Source of the DNA: Spirochaetales bacterium
GTDB lineage: Bacteria > Spirochaetota > Spirochaetia > UBA9216
DNA: 64,000 bases
Reading direction: 5' to 3'
Assembly (NCBI GenBank): GCA_016342585.1
Contig: JAEINK010000010.1
Coordinates: 1-64,000 of the forward strand
Shown: positions 9,191 through 15,942 of the stretch, piece after piece
How positions within the stretch are numbered: the stretch's first letter is position 1
How the letters are laid out: the number at the start of each line of letters is the position of its first letter
Made by a program: the position numbers and the translations under genes
Notes under the pieces: generated by a model
The model's database searches: none
Told to the model about the DNA's origin: nothing
The model's input: the letters and a program-made list of their open reading frames with translations, nothing else

Positions 9191-9236
9191 GTCGATTATA
9201 CTATCACCATTGGATAAATCATGATAGATTTTTCAC

Positions 9237-11564
9237 ATGGATGAAAAAGGTATAAAGCAAATAAGTTTATTAACAGATATAAAGGCCACCAGGGTTAAAG
9301 CCGTTCTGGATCTCTTTGACGAGGGGGGAACCGTTCCCTTTATTGCCAGGTACCGGAAGGAAGCGACCGGAGAGATGGATGAGGTTCAGATTACCCTGAT
9401 CCGGGATACCAGGGATTCATGGCTTGAACTGGATAAAAGGCGGCAGGCCATCTTGAAATCCCTCACAGAACGGGAACTCCTGACTCCTGCGCTTGAGGCT
9501 GCGGTTCAGGCGGCCGGGAACCTGACCACTTTAGAGGACATATATTTACCCTATCGACCAAAAAAGAGAACCCGGGGGATGATTGCCCGGGAGGCGGGGC
9601 TTCTTCCCCTGGCCGAATGGCTTTTAAAGGAGGCTACCGGAGCCTCTTTGGATGCCCCAATAAGAACCGGGCATGGAACAGGGGCTACCGCCGGACAGGT
9701 TAAAAAGAGGGCTGAGGGATTCATTAATCCTGAAAAAAAAATAGAAACTTTTGAAGATGCCCTTGCGGGAGCACGGGATATCCTCGCCGAAGTGTTTAAC
9801 GAAAATGGAGAAATCCGTAAGGAACTCCGCGAGATTTTTATGCGGAGAGCTCTCCTCGTCTCCAGGGCTGCTCCTGTTAAGAAGAGCAGTTCCTCCGGGA
9901 GTTCTGAAGGGAAGAGCAGCGGTGCTTCGAAACATGTGGCCTCCTCCCGGAAGACGGATTCCGAAAAGTATAAGGATTATTTCGAATGGACAGAACCTGT
10001 TTCCAGGGCACCCTCCCACAGAATATTGGCGGTTCTCCGGGGGACGGCGGAGGGGTATCTGACGTCTCATTTTCTTCCCCTTGAGGAGGATATCATTCCC
10101 TACAGTCTTGCCCTTATTACCGGAAGGCGGGGGAAGCATAGTGGTTCTTCAAGCGGACCCGGGCAGGTTTCCGAATCGGCCGGGGGAAATGCCCTTGGTC
10201 AGATCTGTATGGCAGCAGAGGATTCATACCACCGGCTTACGGCTCCATCTCTTGAGAATGAAATGAAGAAGTCTGCCAAGGAGAGGGCCGATCGTGAAGC
10301 CATCACTGTTTTTGCGGAGAACCTTCGGGAGCTTTTACTTGCATCTCCCCTGGGTCAGAAAAGGACACTGGCTCTGGATCCGGGTTTAAGGACGGGCTGT
10401 AAATTGGTCTGTTTGAGTGATAAGGGGGATCTTCTTCATCATGATGTTATTTATCCCCTGGTTCCGCATAATAAAACCCGGGAGAGTACGGAGATAATCC
10501 GGTCACTTTGTGCAAAATACGATATTCAGGCTGTAGCTGTCGGTAATGGGACCGGGGGGCGGGAGGCCGAGGAGTTTGCAAAAAGCGCCCTTGAGGGGGT
10601 TGTGAATTCGGCGGGACAGGCTCCCTCTGTGATCATGGTTAATGAAAGCGGTGCTTCGGTCTATTCCGCCTCTCCGGAGGCCCGGAAGGAGTTCCCCCGG
10701 GAGGATGTAACCGTCCGGGGAGCTGTCTCCATAGGACGGAGGTTGATGGACCCTCTGGCCGAACTTGTGAAAATAGATCCCAAATCCATTGGTGTCGGTC
10801 AATACCAGCATGATGTTGACCAGAAGGCGCTTCAGAAATCCCTGGATGATGTGGTTCTCTCCTGTGTTAACTCGGTCGGTGTGGATTTGAATACTGCCAG
10901 CGGTAAACTCCTGAGTTATGTTTCGGGTATTTCTGCTAAAACCGCCGATGCCATCACGGCCCGGCGAGAGGAGTTCGGGGCTTTTGAACGCCGGGGGGAT
11001 CTGAAGAAAGTTCCAGGTCTTGGTCCCAAGGCTTTTGAGCAGTCTGCCGGTTTCTTAAGGATACGTGGTGGGAAGAATCCCCTGGATGGGAGTGCCGTCC
11101 ACCCGGAGAGTTACTCTGTCGTTCAGAAGATGGCCAAAGATCTGGGGACAACAACGGCTCTCCTCATGGAAGACTCCTCCCTCCGGCATAAAATAAAATT
11201 GGATGATTATGTGACGAAAAGTACCGGTATGCCGACCCTGCGGGATATCATGGCTGAGCTGGAAAAGCCCGGAAGGGACCCGAGGGCCGCTTTTGAAATT
11301 TTCAGTTTTGCCCCGGATATTCATACCCCGGAGGATCTTGCTCCGGGAATGGTGCTTCCTGGAATCGTCACCAATGTAACAGCATTTGGCGCGTTCGTGG
11401 ATGTCGGGGTGCATCAGGATGGTCTGGTCCATATCAGCCAGTTATCCGACTCTTTTGTAAAAGACCCCTCCGAATTTGTAAAGGTTAATCAAAAGGTAAA
11501 GGTAAAGGTTTTAGAGGTGGATTTGGGGCGAAAGAGGATCGGTCTTTCCATGAAGGGACTTTGA
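9237..11564 (+). CDS. tex: Tex family RNA-binding protein (S1 domain)
   Basis: Conserved nucleic-acid-binding protein implicated in transcription. 775 aa. In order: the Tex N-terminal helical domain, the RNase H-like YqgF domain (LALDPGLRTGCKLV near residue 378), helix-hairpin-helix motifs (KKVPGLGPKAFEQSAGFLRI near residue 590) and a C-terminal S1 domain (GIVTNVTAFGAFVDVGVHQDGLVHIS, about 705-775). Two Ser/Gly-rich insertions near residues 215-240 and 300-325 are not typical of Tex and look like flexible linkers. ATG 9237 has no obvious Shine-Dalgarno. It is divergent from epmA and ends at a strong terminator. Confidence 0.93.
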   Translation: MDEKGIKQISLLTDIKATRVKAVLDLFDEGGTVPFIARYRKEATGEMDEVQITLIRDTRDSWLELDKRRQAILKSLTERELLTPALEAAVQAAGNLTTLEDIYLPYRPKKRTRGMIAREAGLLPLAEWLLKEATGASLDAPIRTGHGTGATAGQVKKRAEGFINPEKKIETFEDALAGARDILAEVFNENGEIRKELREIFMRRALLVSRAAPVKKSSSSGSSEGKSSGASKHVASSRKTDSEKYKDYFEWTEPVSRAPSHRILAVLRGTAEGYLTSHFLPLEEDIIPYSLALITGRRGKHSGSSSGPGQVSESAGGNALGQICMAAEDSYHRLTAPSLENEMKKSAKERADREAITVFAENLRELLLASPLGQKRTLALDPGLRTGCKLVCLSDKGDLLHHDVIYPLVPHNKTRESTEIIRSLCAKYDIQAVAVGNGTGGREAEEFAKSALEGVVNSAGQAPSVIMVNESGASVYSASPEARKEFPREDVTVRGAVSIGRRLMDPLAELVKIDPKSIGVGQYQHDVDQKALQKSLDDVVLSCVNSVGVDLNTASGKLLSYVSGISAKTADAITARREEFGAFERRGDLKKVPGLGPKAFEQSAGFLRIRGGKNPLDGSAVHPESYSVVQKMAKDLGTTTALLMEDSSLRHKIKLDDYVTKSTGMPTLRDIMAELEKPGRDPRAAFEIFSFAPDIHTPEDLAPGMVLPGIVTNVTAFGAFVDVGVHQDGLVHISQLSDSFVKDPSEFVKVNQKVKVKVLEVDLGRKRIGLSMKGL

Positions 11565-11594
11565 TAAACAGTTTTCTGTTGTCAGAATTCAATG

Positions 11595-11632
11595 AACAGG
11601 GGTATCCTCTTTCCAGGATATCCCTGTTTTTT
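11595..11632 (+). terminator. Rho-independent terminator of tex
   Basis: A 14-base stem (AACAGGGGTATCCT / AGGATATCCCTGTT, one G-T pair) with a six-base loop and a run of six T. It lies 30 bases after the tex stop codon. Confidence 0.9.
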
Positions 11633-11667
11633 GACATATTGACTTGTTTGTCAAAATACCCTAAATT
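11631..11667 (+). promoter_or_regulatory. Promoter with overlapping inverted repeats for the nitronate monooxygenase gene
   Basis: TTGACT at 11639-11644, a 17-base spacer and TAAATT at 11662-11667 form a plausible sigma70-type promoter. Bases 11631-11654 contain TTGACA...TGTCAA and the nested TTGAC-N6-GTCAA, two inverted repeats that overlap the -35 box and could be a repressor site. The regulator is unknown. Confidence 0.5.
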
Positions 11668-11718
11668 TAACCAATCACTTATCTAGTTATCACACGCTTT
11701 CCCGGGAGGGATATATTT

Positions 11719-13194
11719 ATGGAAATCTCGAATCTTTTTTCTCATTTGAAACTGCCACAGGTTAAATTTAATAGAATAAATCTACCTAAACTTGACCTGT
11801 CATCAATAAATCTTTCTAAAATGCCTAAGTTGAAAATCGGTAGCTCCACAGCGAAGCTGCCGATTGTTCAGGGGGGCATGGGTGTCGGTATCTCCCTTTC
11901 CAACCTGGCCGCTTCGGTGGCTGAAGCAGGGGGGATTGGTGTTATTGCCGCAAATTCAATTGGGATGCTCGATCCCGAATATTATGCCAAAAACAAGGAT
12001 GCCAATTCGATCCTGCTTCGGAGAGAGATCCGGAGGGCCAGAGAAAAAACGGATGGTATAATTGGTGTAAATATTATGGTTGCCGTAGATGATTTTCAGG
12101 ATCTCCTCGATGTTGCCATTGAAGAGAAGGCGGACATGGTTTTTTTAGGTGCCGGGCTCCCCATAAAAGGAATCCCTGTGGAAAGGTTAAGAGCAGCCGA
12201 TGTAAAAGTCGTTCCCATCGTCAGTTCCGGCAGGGCGGCTTCCCTGATTTTCCGTTCCTGGGCCAGATCCTACGGAGATATTCCTGATGGGGTCGTCGTG
12301 GAAGGACCCATGGCAGGTGGTCATCTTGGATTTAAACCGGAACAGCTTGATGACCCTGATTTTAAACTTGAAATCCTTATACCTGACGTTGTTGAGGCCG
12401 TGAAACCCTTCATGAGCCAGTTCTCCCGGAATATCCCTGTCATTGCGGCGGGTGGTATTTTTTCCGGTTCCGATATTCATAAGTTTTACAGGCTGGGAGC
12501 CAGTGGTGTTCAGATGGGCAGCCGATTTGTCGCTACCGAAGAGTGTGATGCGGATGTGAGATTCAAGGAAGCCTATGTGGCGTGTAAAAAGGAAGATATC
12601 GGGATCATTAAAAGCCCTGTCGGTATGCCCGGAAGAGCTATTACGGGGCAGTTTCTCAAAGATGCGGCTGCCGGAAAGATTAAGGTGAAATGTGCATGGA
12701 AATGCCTTAAAAGTTGTGATCTAAAGGTTTCCGGTTATTGCATCAGTCTTGCTTTAGATAACGCAAGAAAGGGGATTCTTGAACAGGGATTTGCCTTCTG
12801 CGGCAGTAATGCCTATCGAATCAAGAAGATAGTGGCCGTGAAGAGCCTGCTTGGAGAGCTGAAAAGCCAATACCTTCTGGCCGAGAAGAGGGGAATTCGA
12901 AGTTTGTGGAACGAGTATGAAGCCGCTCTGGATAATCTTTTCTCGATAAAAAGTGAACATGCCCTGATTTTAAGGAATAACCTCATAACCATGAGGGATG
13001 AGTATGGAAAGAATTTTGAGAGTAAAGCGGCCCTTCTTCGTGAAGAGTATGACCGGCTTGCCGAAAAGCTGGTCCCCTTGAAGCTTGATTATCAGAAGGC
13101 TGCATCAAAAGCCAACCTTCTGAAAGATGAGATCAGTGCTCTGTTTGAAAGGCAGCCGGTTATTAAAAGATTTAACCGGCTTAAGGCATTCTGA
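11719..13194 (+). CDS. Nitronate monooxygenase / FabK-like flavoprotein
   Basis: FMN-dependent TIM-barrel enzyme of the 2-nitropropane dioxygenase family, about 491 aa. Family landmarks are QGGMGVGIS near residue 52, the GAG segment near 145, EGPMAGGHLGF near 195 with the conserved histidine, and AAGGIF near 245 followed by GASGVQMGSRFV. It is longer than simple NMO or FabK (about 320-350 aa). The N-terminal 35 residues are amphipathic, and the last 120 contain a Cys-rich patch (CAWKCLKSC) and a predicted coiled coil. It could be a nitronate-detoxifying enzyme or an enoyl-ACP reductase relative; sequence alone does not decide. GGGAGG lies upstream of the ATG. Confidence 0.82.
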   Translation: MEISNLFSHLKLPQVKFNRINLPKLDLSSINLSKMPKLKIGSSTAKLPIVQGGMGVGISLSNLAASVAEAGGIGVIAANSIGMLDPEYYAKNKDANSILLRREIRRAREKTDGIIGVNIMVAVDDFQDLLDVAIEEKADMVFLGAGLPIKGIPVERLRAADVKVVPIVSSGRAASLIFRSWARSYGDIPDGVVVEGPMAGGHLGFKPEQLDDPDFKLEILIPDVVEAVKPFMSQFSRNIPVIAAGGIFSGSDIHKFYRLGASGVQMGSRFVATEECDADVRFKEAYVACKKEDIGIIKSPVGMPGRAITGQFLKDAAAGKIKVKCAWKCLKSCDLKVSGYCISLALDNARKGILEQGFAFCGSNAYRIKKIVAVKSLLGELKSQYLLAEKRGIRSLWNEYEAALDNLFSIKSEHALILRNNLITMRDEYGKNFESKAALLREEYDRLAEKLVPLKLDYQKAASKANLLKDEISALFERQPVIKRFNRLKAF

Positions 13195-13198
13195 AATC

Positions 13199-14491
13199 CT
13201 ATCCCAGCATTTTTGTAAGGGAATCGGCCAGTGTATTCCAGATCTTAACTCTCTTTTCATCATCGTTTTCAAGGAGGGTTACCCTGAATCCTGATAGCTC
13301 TGAACAGAATCCACTTAAAGGTACCGAACAAATTCCGGTTGCTCCCAGGAGATTGTAGACCAGTTTTTTATCCGGAGCACTGTTTTTTATCGGTTCTGAC
13401 AGAAAATCGTTGATCTCGCCGGGCATCGGGAGTTTCTTAAAAGATTTTATCCTCTCTTCATCGATGAGAACTGTTAAATAGAAGGCACCATAGGGTAGAT
13501 TTACCCTGATCCCCTCCACCTTGGAAAGTATCTCCACAGCCTCTTTCGCCCTCTCCCCGAATCTTTTATTCCGGGCTTCCATATGTTCCCAGTAGCGGGG
13601 GTCTGAATACGTTATCGGGATGGAGAGCTGAGGCAGGGTTGTTGAACAGACTTCCAGCCTTTTGGCATTCACTAATGTTTTGATGAATTCATTAAAGTTC
13701 TCATCCTTTTCCCTATTGAATACCTCTATCCACCCGCAGCGCCCACCCGGCCAGGGGTACTCCTTGCTTATACTTCTCATGGCAATCCCGGGGACATCAC
13801 CTATCACTCTGCTTAAATGGATGCCCTCCGCACCATTGTAAACAATGTGGGAGTAGGTTTCATCGCAGATCACAAAGAGATCGTACCTGCGTGCGATATC
13901 CACCATCTTCTCCAGAACTTCCAGCGGGTAGACCGCTCCTGTGGGATTATCCGGATTGATAAGGAGTATTCCCGCGATGGCGTCGTTATATTTTACCTTG
14001 TTTTCAAGATCTTCAAGGTCCGGCATCCAGTTGTTCTCAGGATCCAGTGTATACGTCATGTGGCTGTATCCTGAATGGGCGGCCTCTGCAGAAGAGAGGG
14101 TGGAGTAGGCCGGTGACGGGCCTATGACTCTTGCTTCTCTCTTCAGAAAGGCGAAAACCGTTGCAACCGCATCCCCCAGTCCGTTGAAGAAGATAATGTC
14201 ATCTTCGGAAATTTTACAGCCTTCCCGCGAATTGACCGAATTGGCCAGATACTTTCTGGTTTCCAAGGCCCCCTCGGTGGCGGTATAGGCGTAACTTTGA
14301 CTTTGGCTGACCAGATTTGTTATGATGCCTCTGATCCACTCGGGAACCTCTTCTCCTTTCTGTACGGGGTCTCCAATATTCTCATAGATTATTTCCAAAC
14401 CCATTTTCTCCAGGCTGTGGGCTACCCCCACGATCTCCCGGATCTCATAATGAAGCTGGTCGGCTCCTTCCCAAACAATGTTTCTTCTCAT
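13199..14491 (-). CDS. PLP-dependent aminotransferase, probable alanine-forming (AlaA/AlaT-like)
   Basis: Fold type I, class I/II aminotransferase, 430 aa. Landmarks: NIGDP near residue 40, INPDNPTGAVYPLEVLEKMVDIARRYDLFVICDETYSHIVY around 180-220, and the PLP-binding lysine in SISKEYPWPGGRCGW near 260. The INPDNPTGAVY...DE-Y block and the opening IREIV..A..LEKMG resemble AlaA and AlaT, which make alanine from pyruvate and glutamate. I used ATG 14491 because AAGGAG sits six bases upstream; the frame continues to 14518 without such support. The upstream leader peptide with six Ala codons plus attenuator strongly supports alanine synthesis as its role. Substrate assignment is inference. Confidence 0.85.
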   Translation of the reverse strand: MRRNIVWEGADQLHYEIREIVGVAHSLEKMGLEIIYENIGDPVQKGEEVPEWIRGIITNLVSQSQSYAYTATEGALETRKYLANSVNSREGCKISEDDIIFFNGLGDAVATVFAFLKREARVIGPSPAYSTLSSAEAAHSGYSHMTYTLDPENNWMPDLEDLENKVKYNDAIAGILLINPDNPTGAVYPLEVLEKMVDIARRYDLFVICDETYSHIVYNGAEGIHLSRVIGDVPGIAMRSISKEYPWPGGRCGWIEVFNREKDENFNEFIKTLVNAKRLEVCSTTLPQLSIPITYSDPRYWEHMEARNKRFGERAKEAVEILSKVEGIRVNLPYGAFYLTVLIDEERIKSFKKLPMPGEINDFLSEPIKNSAPDKKLVYNLLGATGICSVPLSGFCSELSGFRVTLLENDDEKRVKIWNTLADSLTKMLG

Positions 14492-14570
14492 TTTTCTCTC
14501 CTTGGATTGTTCAACCACCGATTTTCCCGGAAAGATCGTTTCCTCCGACCGTGGCCCATGTTCAGGGTAT

Positions 14571-14619
14571 AAAAAAAGCCGCGGTACCTGAAGGAAGTTT
14601 CCTTCCGAAGAACCGCGGC
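14571..14619 (-). terminator. Attenuator terminator upstream of the aminotransferase
   Basis: Read on the minus strand, GCCGCGGU (14619-14612) pairs perfectly with ACCGCGGC (14585-14578). An inner GGAAG-GAAA-CUUCC hairpin stacks inside, and seven T follow (14577-14571). It lies between the leader peptide stop (14639) and the aminotransferase ATG (14491), so it must terminate leader RNA rather than a full gene. Its 5-prime arm can instead pair with the preceding antiterminator segment. Confidence 0.85.
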
Positions 14620-14664
14620 GTTTCTGACTATCTATACGTCAACCGTCGATTCCTCTTTTGGAGG
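14607..14664 (-). promoter_or_regulatory. Antiterminator and protector structures of the alanine attenuator
   Basis: On the minus-strand RNA, segment 2 (14655-14642) pairs with segment 3 (14619-14607): 13 base pairs, ten Watson-Crick and three G-U, with one bulged A at 14646. Segment 3 contains the 5-prime arm of the terminator, so the two folds exclude each other. Segment 1 (CCUC, 14664-14661) overlaps the last Ala codon and can pair with GAGG (14655-14652) of segment 2. A ribosome stalled on the Ala codons would cover segment 1 and free segment 2. A ribosome at the stop codon (14641-14639) would mask segment 2 and let the terminator form. Read by eye, not folded by program. Confidence 0.75.
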
Positions 14665-14722
14665 CTGCGGCTGCCGCTGCGTTGAGACTTCTGATTGTAT
14701 TCAGAGTACCTTGCATTTTCAC
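14639..14722 (-). CDS. Leader peptide with six consecutive alanine codons
   Basis: Small frame of 27 codons from GTG 14722 (25 from ATG 14716). It contains an uninterrupted run GCA GCG GCA GCC GCA GCC, then Ser-Lys-Arg-Gly-Ile-Asp-Gly and TGA. Six Ala codons in a row ending about 43 bases before a terminator are the hallmark of ribosome-mediated attenuation, here placed 148 bases before an alanine-type aminotransferase gene. The function is to measure charged tRNA-Ala, not to make a working protein. No Shine-Dalgarno is present. A weak promoter lies 6 bases before the GTG, which would make the transcript leaderless. Confidence 0.8.
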   Translation of the reverse strand: MKMQGTLNTIRSLNAAAAAASKRGIDG

Positions 14723-14728
14723 GAGAAT

Positions 14729-14757
14729 ATAGTAACCTGTTAGATGGAAAAGCACAA
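14729..14757 (-). promoter_or_regulatory. Candidate promoter of the alanine leader and aminotransferase
   Basis: Minus strand: TTGTGC (14757-14752), 17-base spacer, TACTAT (14734-14729), then six bases to the leader-peptide GTG. The hexamers are weak (3/6 and 4/6), but the spacing equals that of better candidates elsewhere in the window. Confidence 0.4.
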
Positions 14758-14823
14758 GAAAAGATTTAAACAAAGAGGCAATTTCGAAAATAAGCGATTT
14801 TTGAAATTACCTCTAAAAATACT

Positions 14824-14852
14824 TGATTTTAAAGGTAAAGTAAATGTATACT
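14824..14852 (+). promoter_or_regulatory. Promoter of the D-2-hydroxyacid dehydrogenase gene
   Basis: TTGATT (14824-14829), an 18-base spacer and TATACT (about 14847-14852). Transcription would start near 14859, just before the perfect palindrome at 14867-14888. Confidence 0.6.
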
Positions 14853-14866
14853 GGATAACAACATTG

Positions 14867-14888
14867 GTTATTTTGCATACAAAATAAC
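14867..14888. promoter_or_regulatory. Perfect 22-bp palindrome, probable operator
   Basis: GTTATTTTG-CATA-CAAAATAAC: nine-base arms with no mismatch around four bases. It lies about 8-30 bases after the predicted transcription start and 29 bases before the ATG of the dehydrogenase gene, the usual place for a repressor site. There is no T run, so it is not a terminator. The binding protein is unknown. Confidence 0.6.
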
Positions 14889-14916
14889 ACAAACAATCCA
14901 ATACCGGGAGTATGAA

Positions 14917-15873
14917 ATGAAAATAACTGTTCTTGACGGCTACACTTTAAATCCGGGAGATCTTTCCTGGGAAGGCTTTGAGAAGCTTGGGGATCTCACC
15001 TGCTATGACAGGACCGAGGCCTCTGAAATAATCGAGAGAATAGGGGATTCCGAGGTTGTTATAACAAATAAGACCCCAATCACCGCCGAAACCCTTTCAG
15101 CATGTTCAAATGTTAAATACATTGGCGTACTTGCAACCGGCTACAATGTCGTTGATGTAAAGGCTGCTGCGGCGCGAGAGATCCCCGTCTGTAATATTCC
15201 TACTTATGGAACAACCGCCGTGTCACAGTTTGTTTTTGCCCATCTCCTGAATATCTGCCACCATGTGGGGGAGCACGCACAAACGGTAAAGGATGGAAAG
15301 TGGAGTTCATGTGAGGATTTCTGTTACTGGGATTTTCCTTTAACTGAACTTGCAGATAAAACAATGGGAATTTTAGGCTATGGGCGAATTGGTCAGGCTA
15401 CCGGTCGAATTGCCCAGGCTTTCGGTATGAAAGTCATCGCTTTTGATGAATATCAGAATAAAGATTTAGAGTCTGAAACCATGCGATATGGTTCTCTTGA
15501 TGAACTCCTGGCCGAATCAGATGTCATCTCTCTTCATTGTCCACTTTTTGATTCAACAATGGGAATCATCAACAAGAACTCCATCGCAAAAATGAAGGAT
15601 GGTGTTATCATCATCAATACATCCCGTGGACCACTGATTGTTGAGGAAGATCTTGTTGAGGCTCTTGAATCGGGGAAGGTAAGAGCTGCTGGTGTTGATG
15701 TTGTCTCCTCAGAACCCATAAAAGATGACAATGTTCTGCTTAAAGCAAAGAACTGTTTTATCACTCCGCATATCGCCTGGGCTCCTTCTGAAGCACGGTC
15801 CAGGCTTATGAATATTGCCGTTGAGAATCTTGATTCTTTTCTCTCCGGAAAGACGGTTAATAAGGTTAATTAA
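14917..15873 (+). CDS. D-2-hydroxyacid dehydrogenase (glycerate dehydrogenase/hydroxypyruvate reductase-like)
   Basis: NAD-dependent 2-hydroxyacid dehydrogenase, 318 aa, usual length. NAD-binding GILGYGRIGQATGR starts near residue 148. Catalytic Arg, Glu and His are recognisable in INTSRGPLIVEEDL (about 235), the VDVVSSEP segment (about 263) and TPHIAW (about 285). The N-terminal NKTPIT and ATGYNVVD segments resemble glycerate dehydrogenases that interconvert glycerate and hydroxypyruvate, but D-lactate or related acids remain possible. GGGAG precedes the ATG. It has its own promoter and operator palindrome and is divergent from the alanine leader. Confidence 0.88.
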   Translation: MKITVLDGYTLNPGDLSWEGFEKLGDLTCYDRTEASEIIERIGDSEVVITNKTPITAETLSACSNVKYIGVLATGYNVVDVKAAAAREIPVCNIPTYGTTAVSQFVFAHLLNICHHVGEHAQTVKDGKWSSCEDFCYWDFPLTELADKTMGILGYGRIGQATGRIAQAFGMKVIAFDEYQNKDLESETMRYGSLDELLAESDVISLHCPLFDSTMGIINKNSIAKMKDGVIIINTSRGPLIVEEDLVEALESGKVRAAGVDVVSSEPIKDDNVLLKAKNCFITPHIAWAPSEARSRLMNIAVENLDSFLSGKTVNKVN

Positions 15874-15894
15874 TATAGAATTAATGTATGGATG

Positions 15895-15923
15895 TTTCCA
15901 AATCTCTTCATAATATATATAAT
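15895..15923 (+). promoter_or_regulatory. Promoter embedded in a palindrome, propeller-GGDEF gene
   Basis: TTTCCA (15895-15900), 17 bases, perfect TATAAT (15918-15923), then 7 bases to ATG 15931. No Shine-Dalgarno. Transcription would begin at or beside the start codon. Nearly the whole promoter lies within the inverted repeat 15900-15942. Confidence 0.55.
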
Positions 15924-15942
15924 ATATATTATGAAGAGATTT
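15900..15942. repeat. Perfect inverted repeat with 20-base arms over promoter and start codon
   Basis: Forty-three bases: 20-base arms with no mismatch around TAA. The right arm includes ATG 15931 and the next nine bases of the propeller-GGDEF gene; the left arm touches the -35 box. It could be an operator. In RNA reading through from the upstream gene it would fold into a hairpin that hides the start codon. No poly-T follows, so it is unlikely to be only a terminator. Confidence 0.9.

Noticed and set aside
9195..9200. TATAAT before epmA as a leaderless promoter
   Set aside because: Only four bases separate it from the ATG and no -35 is visible, so the geometry does not fit the other cases well.
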